Assembly: GCA_026707665.1 (NCBI GenBank)
Contig: JAPOWK010000127.1
Coordinates: 1-58,729 of the forward strand
Reading direction: 5' to 3'
Length of the DNA: 58,729 nucleotides
From: Chloroflexota bacterium
GTDB lineage: Bacteria; Chloroflexota; Anaerolineae; Aggregatilineales; Phototrophicaceae
Positions 43,023 through 50,662 of the stretch are shown piece by piece. The notes beneath the pieces were generated by a model that did no database searches, was not told the origin of the DNA, and saw only the letters and a list, made by a program, of their open reading frames with translations. Within the stretch, counting starts at the first letter, position 1, and every line of letters begins with the position of its first letter. Position numbers and translations under genes: made by a program.

Positions 43023-45206
43023 CTACCCGCAAACCCCGTGCGTCGTCACATGATGAGCGCTGACCCAGCCGCGCGTCCCGTAATAATCCACCTTGAACCA
43101 GTCAGGCGTTCGCTCCAGCGCCGTCAGCGTGACGTACCCGGGCAGCCAGCCATTCTCTTGTCTGCCCCAGGGATCGGTATAGAGGAGGGGCGCGCCGCCG
43201 GGCGCGTCGCGGAATCGGATCAAGCCCGGCGTCGTGACCATGCAAGAATGGAGTTGCTGATAGCCGGACCCCACAGCCTCCGCCACTGGCGCCGGCGCCG
43301 CGAATGTGACGCTCGTCGTGAGAATCGGCAAACCGGCTGGCGGATTGTCCACCAGCACCAGCGTGCCGGGGCGATCAATCGCGGCGCAGGTCCGGCCTTC
43401 CCGCGTGTAGCCGGGCACGGAAGCCGGGGCACGCGGGCTGGTGGTCGCGTCGAGCAAAATCAGCGAGCCCGCCGCCGGGAAACAAACCTCGACCCCCTGC
43501 TCGGCATAACCGTAGACATCGACCGCGTCCCGGAAGCCGGCGTCAAGCGCCGACTGGACGCCGATGCCGTCGCGGTCCACTCGCCGGAATTGCACGCCGC
43601 TCTCCAAGCCATAGCGCGCTCGCAAGCGGTAGCCCTTAGCCAGCAAATCGGCGCAGAAACCGCAGCGCGGACCGGGCATGGGCGTGGGCGCCGGCTCGCC
43701 GTCATCGTCATCATCATCGTCTCCGGAGTCGGGCGGTCTTGGCGGGGGCGGATACCACTCAAAAGCGCCGATATCGCAGAGCAAGCCGTAAGGCCGTGCC
43801 CGACTGCGCTGGTCAACCGCTTCGTTGAGCGCGCTGCAGGCGGCGGCATTAGCCGCGTCGATGGCCGGGCTATTGGCTCTAAGCGTGTAGTAGGCGGGGG
43901 AGCCGGCGCGCCCGCCCAGCAAGGGATTCACGCTATATGTGCTGCTCGTGCTGCAACTGCCGTCCTCGATGATGTTATTGGTATTGGTATCCAAGCCCGC
44001 GCAATCCGTCCCTCCCGCGCCCGATTTTTCTTTGATGATGCTGTTGTACATATTGGCGCTGATGTTTGTATCCATGAATACCGAGTTGCCGTTCTTGCCG
44101 GTCCCGGTGGCCTCGTTGTTCACAAATGTCACGTGCCTGATATTGACAGTCTGAGCCCAGAAATCGTCACTGCCCAGGGCTCCGCCTTCATTGAGCGCCT
44201 CGTTATCGTAAAAGGTGCTGTTTTCCAGGCGCAGGTTCCGTGTACTGAAGATGGCGCCGCCTTTATCGTTCGATTCATTGTCGTAGAAGACGCTGCGGAC
44301 TATCGTCGCCGGCGCGCCTTGGCTGATGGCGCCGCCGACGTTGGTAGCTGAGTTCTCGGTGAAAACGCTGTTTGTGATGCTCAAGTTAGTGTTGCCAAGA
44401 TTTGCACCAATCGCGCCGCCAGAAGTTCCGGCCTCGTTGCCGCTGAAACTGCTGTCGCTGATATTCAAAGTCACTCCGGACCGGACAAAAATTGCGCCGC
44501 CGTCGGTTTCTGACTCGTTGTCGCTGAAAGTGCTGTTGCTGATTGTTATCGTGCTACCTGATTGAGATGAGAATATCGCGCCGCCCCTCTCCTTGGCCAC
44601 GTTGCCGCTGAAGATGCTGTTGTTGATTGTGACGTTTCTGCCAGCGCTCCTGACTTCTATGGCTGCCCCGCTGTCATCGTTAGCCGAATTGTCTATGAAT
44701 TTGCTGTTGTTGACGACTAACGTTACGCCGTCCCACATTTCCAGCGCCCCGTTATTTGCGGTGGTGCTATTGTTATTGGTCAATGTCAATCTGTTTATCG
44801 TCAACGTCAGGGTGTCGGTAACTGAGACGCCGTTTGCTTGCAACAGGTCCCCGGGTCCGCTGAGGGTGTGACCGTTGCCATTGATTGTGAGCGTGTCTGA
44901 TATGCGAAGCCGGTTGCCGTCGGGCAGTGTCACGTTGCCCGTCAGGTTGATGGTGTCGTCGCCGCTGCCGGCGGCGCAGTCGTCATGGGTCTGGGCGTCG
45001 TTGTTGGCGTTTATGAGCGCTTCGGCGAGGCTGCACGCGTCATCGTCGGCGATGTCCGCCGACGTACGATTGACGGTGATGGTCGCGGCGGAGACCGGCG
45101 TTGCCGAAAGAGAGAAGATAAGCAGCGAGAATAAACTTAGAACAAATATTCGGGGGGGGGGGGGGCGAGATATGATTTCTGATCGGCGGACATGGTTCTT
45201 CTCCAT
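43023..45206 (-). CDS. Pmp-like beta-helix surface protein, copy 1, with poly-C tract at its start
   Basis: About 727 residues. Signal peptide VLSLFSLLIFSLSATPVSAA, a CSLREA-like start (DDACSLAEALINANND), then solenoid repeats with F-x-x-N and G-G-A-I motifs (for example STFSDNESETDGGAIFVRS), the marks of chlamydial Pmp proteins. A proline hinge and seven Asp residues lead to a Cys-containing part and a C-terminal SH3b-like domain (WLPGYVTLTALE, WFKVDYYGTRGWVSAHHV). No autotransporter barrel. Translation is open from ATG 45206 through 14 Cs (45152-45165), but the ATG matching the paralogs' start (45193, with GGAG seven bases upstream) is out of frame at this tract length. The gene may therefore be phase-variable. 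Confidence 0.8.
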   Translation of the reverse strand: MEKNHVRRSEIISRPPPPRIFVLSLFSLLIFSLSATPVSAATITVNRTSADIADDDACSLAEALINANNDAQTHDDCAAGSGDDTINLTGNVTLPDGNRLRISDTLTINGNGHTLSGPGDLLQANGVSVTDTLTLTINRLTLTNNNSTTANNGALEMWDGVTLVVNNSKFIDNSANDDSGAAIEVRSAGRNVTINNSIFSGNVAKERGGAIFSSQSGSTITISNSTFSDNESETDGGAIFVRSGVTLNISDSSFSGNEAGTSGGAIGANLGNTNLSITNSVFTENSATNVGGAISQGAPATIVRSVFYDNESNDKGGAIFSTRNLRLENSTFYDNEALNEGGALGSDDFWAQTVNIRHVTFVNNEATGTGKNGNSVFMDTNISANMYNSIIKEKSGAGGTDCAGLDTNTNNIIEDGSCSTSSTYSVNPLLGGRAGSPAYYTLRANSPAIDAANAAACSALNEAVDQRSRARPYGLLCDIGAFEWYPPPPRPPDSGDDDDDDDGEPAPTPMPGPRCGFCADLLAKGYRLRARYGLESGVQFRRVDRDGIGVQSALDAGFRDAVDVYGYAEQGVEVCFPAAGSLILLDATTSPRAPASVPGYTREGRTCAAIDRPGTLVLVDNPPAGLPILTTSVTFAAPAPVAEAVGSGYQQLHSCMVTTPGLIRFRDAPGGAPLLYTDPWGRQENGWLPGYVTLTALERTPDWFKVDYYGTRGWVSAHHVTTHGVCG
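45152..45165 (-). repeat. Homopolymeric tract of 14 C (coding strand), putative contingency locus
   Basis: Lies between the start codons and the signal-peptide core of the Pmp-like gene. The two paralogs have short broken runs at the same place (C4-GGT-C4 at 47757-47767 approx., C4-G-C6 at about 50295-50306). With 14 C the frame from ATG 45206 is open; with 12 or 15 C the frame from ATG 45193 would be. Confidence 0.85.
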
Positions 45207-45289
45207 TGTTGTCAACGTGCCTCCGACGCAGGCAATACTATTAGTGCTGCGACACACTGGCGTCATGCCGGAATGCGAACTGACCCTAT

Positions 45290-45317
45290 ATTCTAGCGCG
45301 AACTGGTGGACTGTAAA
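45290..45317 (-). promoter_or_regulatory. Promoter of Pmp-like copy 1
   Basis: TTTACA (45312-45317), 16-base spacer, TAGAAT (45290-45295), about 84 bases before the start. The same spacing is kept at copies 2 and 3 although the surrounding bases have diverged. Confidence 0.6.
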
Positions 45318-45599
45318 GTCAAGTTCATTGTAAAGCCAGATGTGGGATATAAGATGCTATTGTGTATCAGTACAGAGGGGTATATGGTCTTAGCTAAAAG
45401 ACTTACGACTGATACAACGAACGTAGAAGAATCACATACGAGATATAATCGCCGCGGATGTTCCAGAACATGGAAATGGCTGTCGGCAGAAGCCGCTCTA
45501 TGTCAACTGGCCCGCCATTACCGTCTGTAGACACAGGCGCGACAATGCTGCCGCCCGCGCAGAATACCTTGCGTCTGCCTGCGCGTTACTCCCCCTCTC

Positions 45600-45621
45600 G
45601 AAGTGCTGTGTCTACGCGCAC
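45600..45621 (+). repeat. 22-base SDR-like element splitting a perfect palindrome
   Basis: Leader GAA, stem GTGC/GCAC, loop TGTGTCTACGC. Left flank CCCCCTCTC and right flank CCCTTGTGGGAGAGGGGG; removing the element restores an 11-pair inverted repeat CCCCCTCTCCC / GGGAGAGGGGG. Confidence 0.85.
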
Positions 45622-45641
45622 CCCTTGTGGGAGAGGGGGCG

Positions 45642-45663
45642 CGCCGCGTAGACACTGGCGGTC
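45642..45663 (-). repeat. 22-base SDR-like element, second in the copy 2 flank
   Basis: Minus strand: leader GAC, stem CGCC/GGCG, loop AGTGTCTACGC; the same 22 bases occur at 38112 (plus) and 48187 (minus). The corresponding flank of copy 1 (42990-43012) lacks it. Confidence 0.85.
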
Positions 45664-45688
45664 GGGAATGCGGGGTACCGAGCCGCTC

Positions 45689-47785
45689 CTACCCGCAAAC
45701 CCCGTGCGTCGTCACATGATGAGCGCTGACCCAGCCGCGCGTCCCGTAATAATCCACCTTGAACCAGTCAGGCGTTCGCTCCAGCGCCGTCAGCGTGACG
45801 TACCCGGGCAGCCAGCCATTCTCTTGTCTGCCCCAGGGATCGGTATAGAGGAGGGGCGCGCCGCCGGGCGCGTCGCGGAATCGGATCAAGCCCGGCGTCG
45901 TGACCATGCAAGAATGGAGTTGCTGATAGCCGGACCCCACAGCCTCCGCCACTGGCGCCGGCGCCGCGAATGTGACGCTCGTCGTGAGAATCGGCAAACC
46001 GGCTGGCGGATTGTCCACCAGCACCAGCGTGCCGGGGCGATCAATCGCGGCGCAGGTCCGGCCTTCCCGCGTGTAGCCGGGCACGGAAGCCGGGGCACGC
46101 GGGCTGGTGGTCGCGTCGAGCAAAATCAGCGAGCCCGCCGCCGGGAAACAAACCTCGACGCCTTGCTCAGCATAGCCATAGACATCGACCGCGTCCCTGA
46201 AGCCGGCGTCAAGCGCCGACTGAACGCCGATGCCGCCGCGGTCCACTTGCCGGAATTGCACGCCGCTCTCCAAGCCATAGCGGGCGCGCAAGCGGTAGCC
46301 CTTAGCCAGCAAATCGGCGCAGAAACCGCAGCGCGGACCGGGCATGGGCGTGGGCGCCGGCTCGCCGTCATCGTCATCATCATCGTCTCCGGAGTCGGGC
46401 GGTCTTGGTGGGGGCGGATACCACTCAAAAGCGCCGATATCGCAGCCGCCGCCGACGGGATAAGGTCGGCGCCGGCCGCGCTGGTCGACATCGATTCCAC
46501 CGACGTCGGCGAGGTTGCCGCATTGGGTGGCATTGGCGGCGTCGATCGCCGGGCTGCCGGCTTGCAGGGTGTAATAGGCCGGAGAGCCGGCGCGCCCGCC
46601 TAGCAAAGGATTTTTGTTGAGCGAGCTGCTCGAACTGCAACTGCTGTCGTCGCTTATATTGCCGATATTGGCGTCCAAACCAACGCAATCCGCGCCCGTC
46701 GGGGACGCCTTTTCCTTGATGATGCTGTTGTACAGGTTAAGGGTACTGGCGGCGTGCACATAGATCGTTTTGCCCTCATTGGTGGCGCTGTTGTTGACGA
46801 ATGTGACGTGTCTGAATGTCGCCGTAATGCCGGTGATGTTGCCGTGGACAGCGCCGCCCTTGTCCGAAGAGCTGTTCTCGTACACGGTGCTGTTTTCAAC
46901 AGTCACTCTGGCGACTGCGCTAAGACTAAACGCGCCGCCCGAGTTCGTCGCTGTATTCTTGGACAGCACACTGTTTCGAATCGTTTTGCTAGGAGAATCA
47001 CTGAAAGCGATAGCGCCGCCAAGAGTGCCCGCGCTATTGCTATCGAATATGCTGTTGGTAATGTCGCACGTACCAGCACACCTCAGAGCGCCGCCCGCAA
47101 ATGTGCTGCTATTGCTGCTGAAGCTGCTGTCGCTGATCGTCAGAGTTTTATTCGACGGTCCATAGTATATGGCGCCGCCAGCGACCGAGGAATCGCTTGT
47201 GTGTGTTGCTTTGTTATTGCTGAAACTGCTCTTCGTTATCGTCAGATTTCCGCCGCTATTCGTAACGTCGATCGCGCCCCCGCTATATTCTGCTGAATTG
47301 TCTTTGAATGTACCGTTGTTGACCGTTAGATTTGCGCCATCAAAAGCTACTAACACGCCTCCAGAATCGGCTTGGCTGTTGTTCTTCATCGTCACATCAT
47401 TGATCGTCACAGAAATGTCGCCTGTAAGCTCAAATAGCGTGTCAACGTTGCTGCCGGTGATCGTTCGATGATTGCCGTTGATGGTCAGCGAACTGGTAAT
47501 TTGGATCGCATTGGCGGTATTTGGGTCGGTGGCGCTCGCGAGGGTGACGTTGCCCGAAAGGTTGATCTCGTCGGTTACGGCGCTGCTGCCCGCCTCGCAG
47601 TTGCTGCCGGTTGGGGTGGCGTTGCTGTTGGCGCTTTCGATCGCTTGCGCCAAGGTGCAGCTGCTATCCACATGGATGGTCGCGGCGGAGACCGGCCTTG
47701 CCGAAAGGGAGAAGAAAAGCAGCGAGAATAAGCTGAGAAGAAAGATTCGGGGACCGGGGATAAATGAATGCGTGGCGGGCTTCAT
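45689..47785 (-). CDS. Pmp-like beta-helix surface protein, copy 2
   Basis: 698 residues. Signal peptide IFLLSLFSLLFFSLSARPVSAA, then SCTLAQAIESANSNA (CSLREA-like), then solenoid repeats with GGAI, GGAL, GGAF and GGAV motifs after F-x-x-N strands, as in Pmp proteins. Proline and Asp hinge and SH3b-like end as in copy 1. ATG 47785 has GGAG eight bases upstream. Sequence is almost identical to copy 3 except for a patch of 16 substitutions around residues 147-240, four in the signal peptide, and two in the C-terminal part (FRQVDRGG against FRRVDRDG). Likely exported and displayed; adhesion or defence is inferred, not shown. Confidence 0.85.
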   Translation of the reverse strand: MKPATHSFIPGPRIFLLSLFSLLFFSLSARPVSAATIHVDSSCTLAQAIESANSNATPTGSNCEAGSSAVTDEINLSGNVTLASATDPNTANAIQITSSLTINGNHRTITGSNVDTLFELTGDISVTINDVTMKNNSQADSGGVLVAFDGANLTVNNGTFKDNSAEYSGGAIDVTNSGGNLTITKSSFSNNKATHTSDSSVAGGAIYYGPSNKTLTISDSSFSSNSSTFAGGALRCAGTCDITNSIFDSNSAGTLGGAIAFSDSPSKTIRNSVLSKNTATNSGGAFSLSAVARVTVENSTVYENSSSDKGGAVHGNITGITATFRHVTFVNNSATNEGKTIYVHAASTLNLYNSIIKEKASPTGADCVGLDANIGNISDDSSCSSSSSLNKNPLLGGRAGSPAYYTLQAGSPAIDAANATQCGNLADVGGIDVDQRGRRRPYPVGGGCDIGAFEWYPPPPRPPDSGDDDDDDDGEPAPTPMPGPRCGFCADLLAKGYRLRARYGLESGVQFRQVDRGGIGVQSALDAGFRDAVDVYGYAEQGVEVCFPAAGSLILLDATTSPRAPASVPGYTREGRTCAAIDRPGTLVLVDNPPAGLPILTTSVTFAAPAPVAEAVGSGYQQLHSCMVTTPGLIRFRDAPGGAPLLYTDPWGRQENGWLPGYVTLTALERTPDWFKVDYYGTRGWVSAHHVTTHGVCG

Positions 47786-47882
47786 TGCGCTTCTCCATCA
47801 CTTTCAGCGAGTCAGTAGAGTGATCATAAGTACTAGGAGCACTCATTACGGCTTGACGTCTTCGATGACGAATCTAAAGTTC

Positions 47883-47910
47883 ATTGTAGCGCAAAGCATC
47901 CGCCTGTAAA
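47883..47910 (-). promoter_or_regulatory. Promoter of Pmp-like copy 2
   Basis: TTTACA (47905-47910), 16-base spacer, TACAAT (47883-47888), 98 bases before the ATG. Included in the duplicated unit. Confidence 0.65.
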
Positions 47911-48122
47911 CTCATGCCGCCTGAGAAGCCAGATGCGGTATAGAAGATGATATTATGTATCAGTTTACGCGAGAGGGGAGTCTTAAGAGAACGGTTACAA
48001 AGCGTATAAAAGTCAAAATATGAAGCAAACGATACAGAACTACTGAATCTATTTCATACTGCTGGGCAGGCTGCCGGCGCGAAGCCCAAGTTGATCTGGC
48101 TGCGAATCTAGCTCCCTCTCTC

Positions 48123-48166
48123 GTAGCGCCGTGTCGGCCGTCTGTGACCACGCGACCTACCTGCGC
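48123..48166 (+). repeat. Two nested 22-base SDR-like elements
   Basis: Outer element (48123-48135 plus 48158-48166): leader GTA, stem GCGC/GCGC, loop CGTGTCTACCT. It is split after GTGTC by the inner element 48136-48157: leader GGC, stem CGTC/GACC (three pairs GTC/GAC), loop TGTGACCACGC. The outer one occupies the same point of the host palindrome as the single element at 45600 in the copy 2 flank. Confidence 0.8.
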
Positions 48167-48186
48167 CCCTTATGGGAGCGGGGGCG

Positions 48187-48208
48187 CGCCGCGTAGACAC
48201 TGGCGGTC
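48187..48208 (-). repeat. 22-base SDR-like element
   Basis: Minus strand: leader GAC, stem CGCC/GGCG, loop AGTGTCTACGC. Same position and sequence as 45642-45663, in the flank of Pmp-like copy 3; absent at copy 1. Confidence 0.85.
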
Positions 48209-48234
48209 GGGGGTGAGGGGTACCGATCCAACAG

Positions 48235-50331
48235 CTACCCGCAAACCCCGTGCGTCGTCACATGATGAGCGCTGACCCAGCCGCGCGTCCCGTAATAATC
48301 CACCTTGAACCAGTCAGGCGTTCGCTCCAGCGCCGTCAGCGTGACGTACCCGGGCAGCCAGCCATTCTCTTGTCTGCCCCAGGGATCGGTATAGAGGAGG
48401 GGCGCGCCGCCGGGCGCGTCGCGGAATCGGATCAAGCCCGGCGTCGTGACCATGCAAGAATGGAGTTGCTGATAGCCGGACCCCACAGCCTCCGCCACTG
48501 GCGCCGGCGCCGCGAATGTGACGCTCGTCGTGAGAATCGGCAAACCGGCTGGCGGATTGTCCACCAGCACCAGCGTGCCGGGGCGATCAATCGCGGCGCA
48601 GGTCCGGCCTTCCCGCGTGTAGCCGGGCACGGAAGCCGGGGCACGCGGGCTGGTGGTCGCGTCGAGCAAAATCAGCGAGCCCGCCGCCGGGAAACAAACC
48701 TCGACCCCCTGCTCGGCATAACCGTAGACATCGACCGCGTCCCGGAAGCCGGCGTCAAGCGCCGACTGGACGCCGATGCCGTCGCGGTCCACTCGCCGGA
48801 ATTGCACGCCGCTCTCCAAGCCATAGCGCGCTCGCAAGCGGTAGCCCTTAGCCAGCAAATCGGCGCAGAAACCGCAGCGCGGACCGGGCATGGGCGTGGG
48901 CGCCGGCTCGCCGTCATCGTCATCATCATCGTCTCCGGAGTCGGGCGGTCTTGGTGGGGGCGGATACCACTCAAAAGCGCCGATATCGCAGCCGCCGCCG
49001 ACGGGATAAGGTCGGCGCCGGCCGCGCTGGTCGACATCGATTCCACCGACGTCGGCGAGGTTGCCGCATTGGGTGGCATTGGCGGCGTCGATCGCCGGGC
49101 TGCCGGCTTGCAGGGTGTAATAGGCCGGAGAGCCGGCGCGCCCGCCTAGCAAAGGATTTTTGTTGAGCGAGCTGCTCGAACTGCAACTGCTGTCGTCGCT
49201 TATATTGCCGATATTGGCGTCCAAACCAACGCAATCCGCGCCCGTCGGGGACGCCTTTTCCTTGATGATGCTGTTGTACAGGTTAAGGGTACTGGCGGCG
49301 TGCACATAGATCGTTTTGCCCTCATTGGTGGCGCTGTTGTTGACGAATGTGACGTGTCTGAATGTCGCCGTAATGCCGGTGATGTTGCCGTGGACAGCGC
49401 CGCCCTTGTCCGAAGAGCTGTTCTCGTACACGGTGCTGTTTTCAACAGTCACTCTGGCGACTGCGCTAAGACTAAACGCGCCGCCCGAGTTCGTCGCTGT
49501 ATTCTTGGACAGCACACTGTTTCGAATCGTTTTGCTAGGAGAATCACTGAAAGCGATAGCGCCGCCAAGAGTGCCCGCGCTATTGCTATCGAATATGCTG
49601 TTGGTAATGTCGCACGTACCAGCACAGCGCATAGCGCCGCCCACAAATGTGCTGCTATTGCTGCTGAAGCTGCTGTCGCTGATCGTCAGAGTTTTAGAAC
49701 TTGGTACAAAGTATATGGCGCCACCGGCAACCGAGCTATCGGTGGTGTTTGTTACTTGATTATTGCTGAAACTGCTCTTCGTTATCGTCAGATTTCCCCC
49801 AGAATTGGAAACACTGATTGCGCCCCCGACATATTCTGCTGAATTGTCTTTGAAAGTACCGTTGTTGACCGTTAGATTTGCGCCACTATACGCTTGTATC
49901 ACGCCTCCAGAATCGGCTTGGCTGTTGTTCTTCATCGTCACATCATTGATCGTCACAGAAATGTCGCCTGTAAGCTCAAATAGCGTGTCAACGTTGCTGC
50001 CGGTGATCGTTCGATGATTGCCGTTGATGGTCAGCGAACTGGTAATTTGGATCGCATTGGCGGTATTTGGGTCGGTGGCGCTCGCGAGGGTGACGTTGCC
50101 CGAAAGGTTGATCTCGTCGGTTACGGCGCTGCTGCCCGCCTCGCAGTTGCTGCCGGTTGGGGTGGCGTTGCTGTTGGCGCTTTCGATCGCTTGCGCCAAG
50201 GTGCAGCTGCTGTCCACATGGATGGTCGCGGCGGAGACCGGCCTTGCCGAAAGAGAGAAGATAAGCAGCGAGAATAAGCTGAGAAAAAAGATTCGGGGGG
50301 CGGGGATACATGAATGCGTGGCTGGCTTCAT
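48235..50331 (-). CDS. Pmp-like beta-helix surface protein, copy 3 (mosaic)
   Basis: 698 residues with the same domain order as copy 2: signal peptide ending RPVSAA, CSLREA-like start, F-x-x-N/GGAI solenoid, Asp hinge, SH3b-like end. The 5' two thirds match copy 2, but the last 600 bases carry the silent and coding variants of copy 1 (for example FRRVDRDG and the codons around GYAEQGVEVC). The switch falls between about 48836 and 48955, evidence for gene conversion from copy 1. A C4-G-C6 run lies just after the start. Promoter and leader as in copy 2. Confidence 0.85.
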   Translation of the reverse strand: MKPATHSCIPAPRIFFLSLFSLLIFSLSARPVSAATIHVDSSCTLAQAIESANSNATPTGSNCEAGSSAVTDEINLSGNVTLASATDPNTANAIQITSSLTINGNHRTITGSNVDTLFELTGDISVTINDVTMKNNSQADSGGVIQAYSGANLTVNNGTFKDNSAEYVGGAISVSNSGGNLTITKSSFSNNQVTNTTDSSVAGGAIYFVPSSKTLTISDSSFSSNSSTFVGGAMRCAGTCDITNSIFDSNSAGTLGGAIAFSDSPSKTIRNSVLSKNTATNSGGAFSLSAVARVTVENSTVYENSSSDKGGAVHGNITGITATFRHVTFVNNSATNEGKTIYVHAASTLNLYNSIIKEKASPTGADCVGLDANIGNISDDSSCSSSSSLNKNPLLGGRAGSPAYYTLQAGSPAIDAANATQCGNLADVGGIDVDQRGRRRPYPVGGGCDIGAFEWYPPPPRPPDSGDDDDDDDGEPAPTPMPGPRCGFCADLLAKGYRLRARYGLESGVQFRRVDRDGIGVQSALDAGFRDAVDVYGYAEQGVEVCFPAAGSLILLDATTSPRAPASVPGYTREGRTCAAIDRPGTLVLVDNPPAGLPILTTSVTFAAPAPVAEAVGSGYQQLHSCMVTTPGLIRFRDAPGGAPLLYTDPWGRQENGWLPGYVTLTALERTPDWFKVDYYGTRGWVSAHHVTTHGVCG

Positions 50332-50662
50332 TGCGCTTCTCCATCACTTTCAGCGAGTCAGTAGAGTGATCATAAGTACTAGGAGCACTCATTACGGCTT
50401 GACGTCTTCGATGACGAATCTAAAGTTCATTGTAGCGCAAAGCATCCGCCTGTAAACTCATGCCGATGAATATGCGAGATGCGGTATAGAAGACGCTGCT
50501 GTGTATCAGTTCACGAGGGAATGAGGTCTTACTGGTGGTAATTACAAGTGGTATAAAGAGCAAAGAAGTGACCCAAAGGTCACAGAATGACTGAGGAGGT
50601 TTCAGAACGTGGTAGAGGCTGTCGGCGGGCGCTGTACGGTCGGAGCAATCGGACGTGCGTGG
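50332..50662. other. Intergenic region, 331 bases, upstream of Pmp-like copy 3
   Basis: Contains the copy 3 promoter and the diverged remainder of the shared leader (TATAGAAGACGCTGCTGTGTATCAG compares with the flanks of copies 1 and 2 in part). No gene or 22-base element seen. Confidence 0.6.
50429..50456 (-). promoter_or_regulatory. Promoter of Pmp-like copy 3
   Basis: TTTACA (50451-50456), 16-base spacer, TACAAT (50429-50434), identical to copy 2. Confidence 0.65.

Larger units (their letters stand above)
45207..45688. other. Intergenic region, 482 bases, between Pmp-like copies 1 and 2
   Basis: Holds the copy 1 promoter (45290-45317), a leader resembling those of copies 2 and 3, and a family 2 block with two 22-base elements (45600-45663). 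No gene is supported. Confidence 0.6.
45689..47919. repeat. Direct duplication, unit A
   Basis: Pairs with 48235-50465 at a constant offset of 2546 bases. The unit covers the whole gene, its promoter and leader, and ends at CTCATGCCG, after which the two flanks diverge but remain recognisably related. Confidence 0.85.
47786..48234. other. Intergenic region, 449 bases, between Pmp-like copies 2 and 3
   Basis: Holds the copy 2 promoter and leader, an AT-richer stretch, and a family 2 block with three 22-base elements, one nested (48123-48208). No gene is supported. Confidence 0.6.
48235..50465. repeat. Direct duplication, unit B
   Basis: Second copy of the unit at 45689-47919. Differences cluster in a solenoid patch (about 49620-49910) and in the 3' end that was replaced by copy 1 sequence. 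Confidence 0.85.

Noticed and set aside
43038..44351. Plus-strand open frame of 437 codons opposite Pmp-like copy 1, with counterparts at copies 2 and 3
   Set aside because: Its repetition simply follows the duplicated genes on the other strand; the real products have signal peptides, conserved solenoid motifs and promoters.
45515..45540. A fifteenth 22-base element around CTGTAGACACAGG
   Set aside because: It shares TGTGTCTAC but lacks complementary stems at the right distance; it may be a decayed copy, but this cannot be supported.
49620..49910. Variable region of a diversity-generating retroelement
   Set aside because: Differences between copies 2 and 3 are not confined to A positions, and no reverse transcriptase or template repeat is present in the window.
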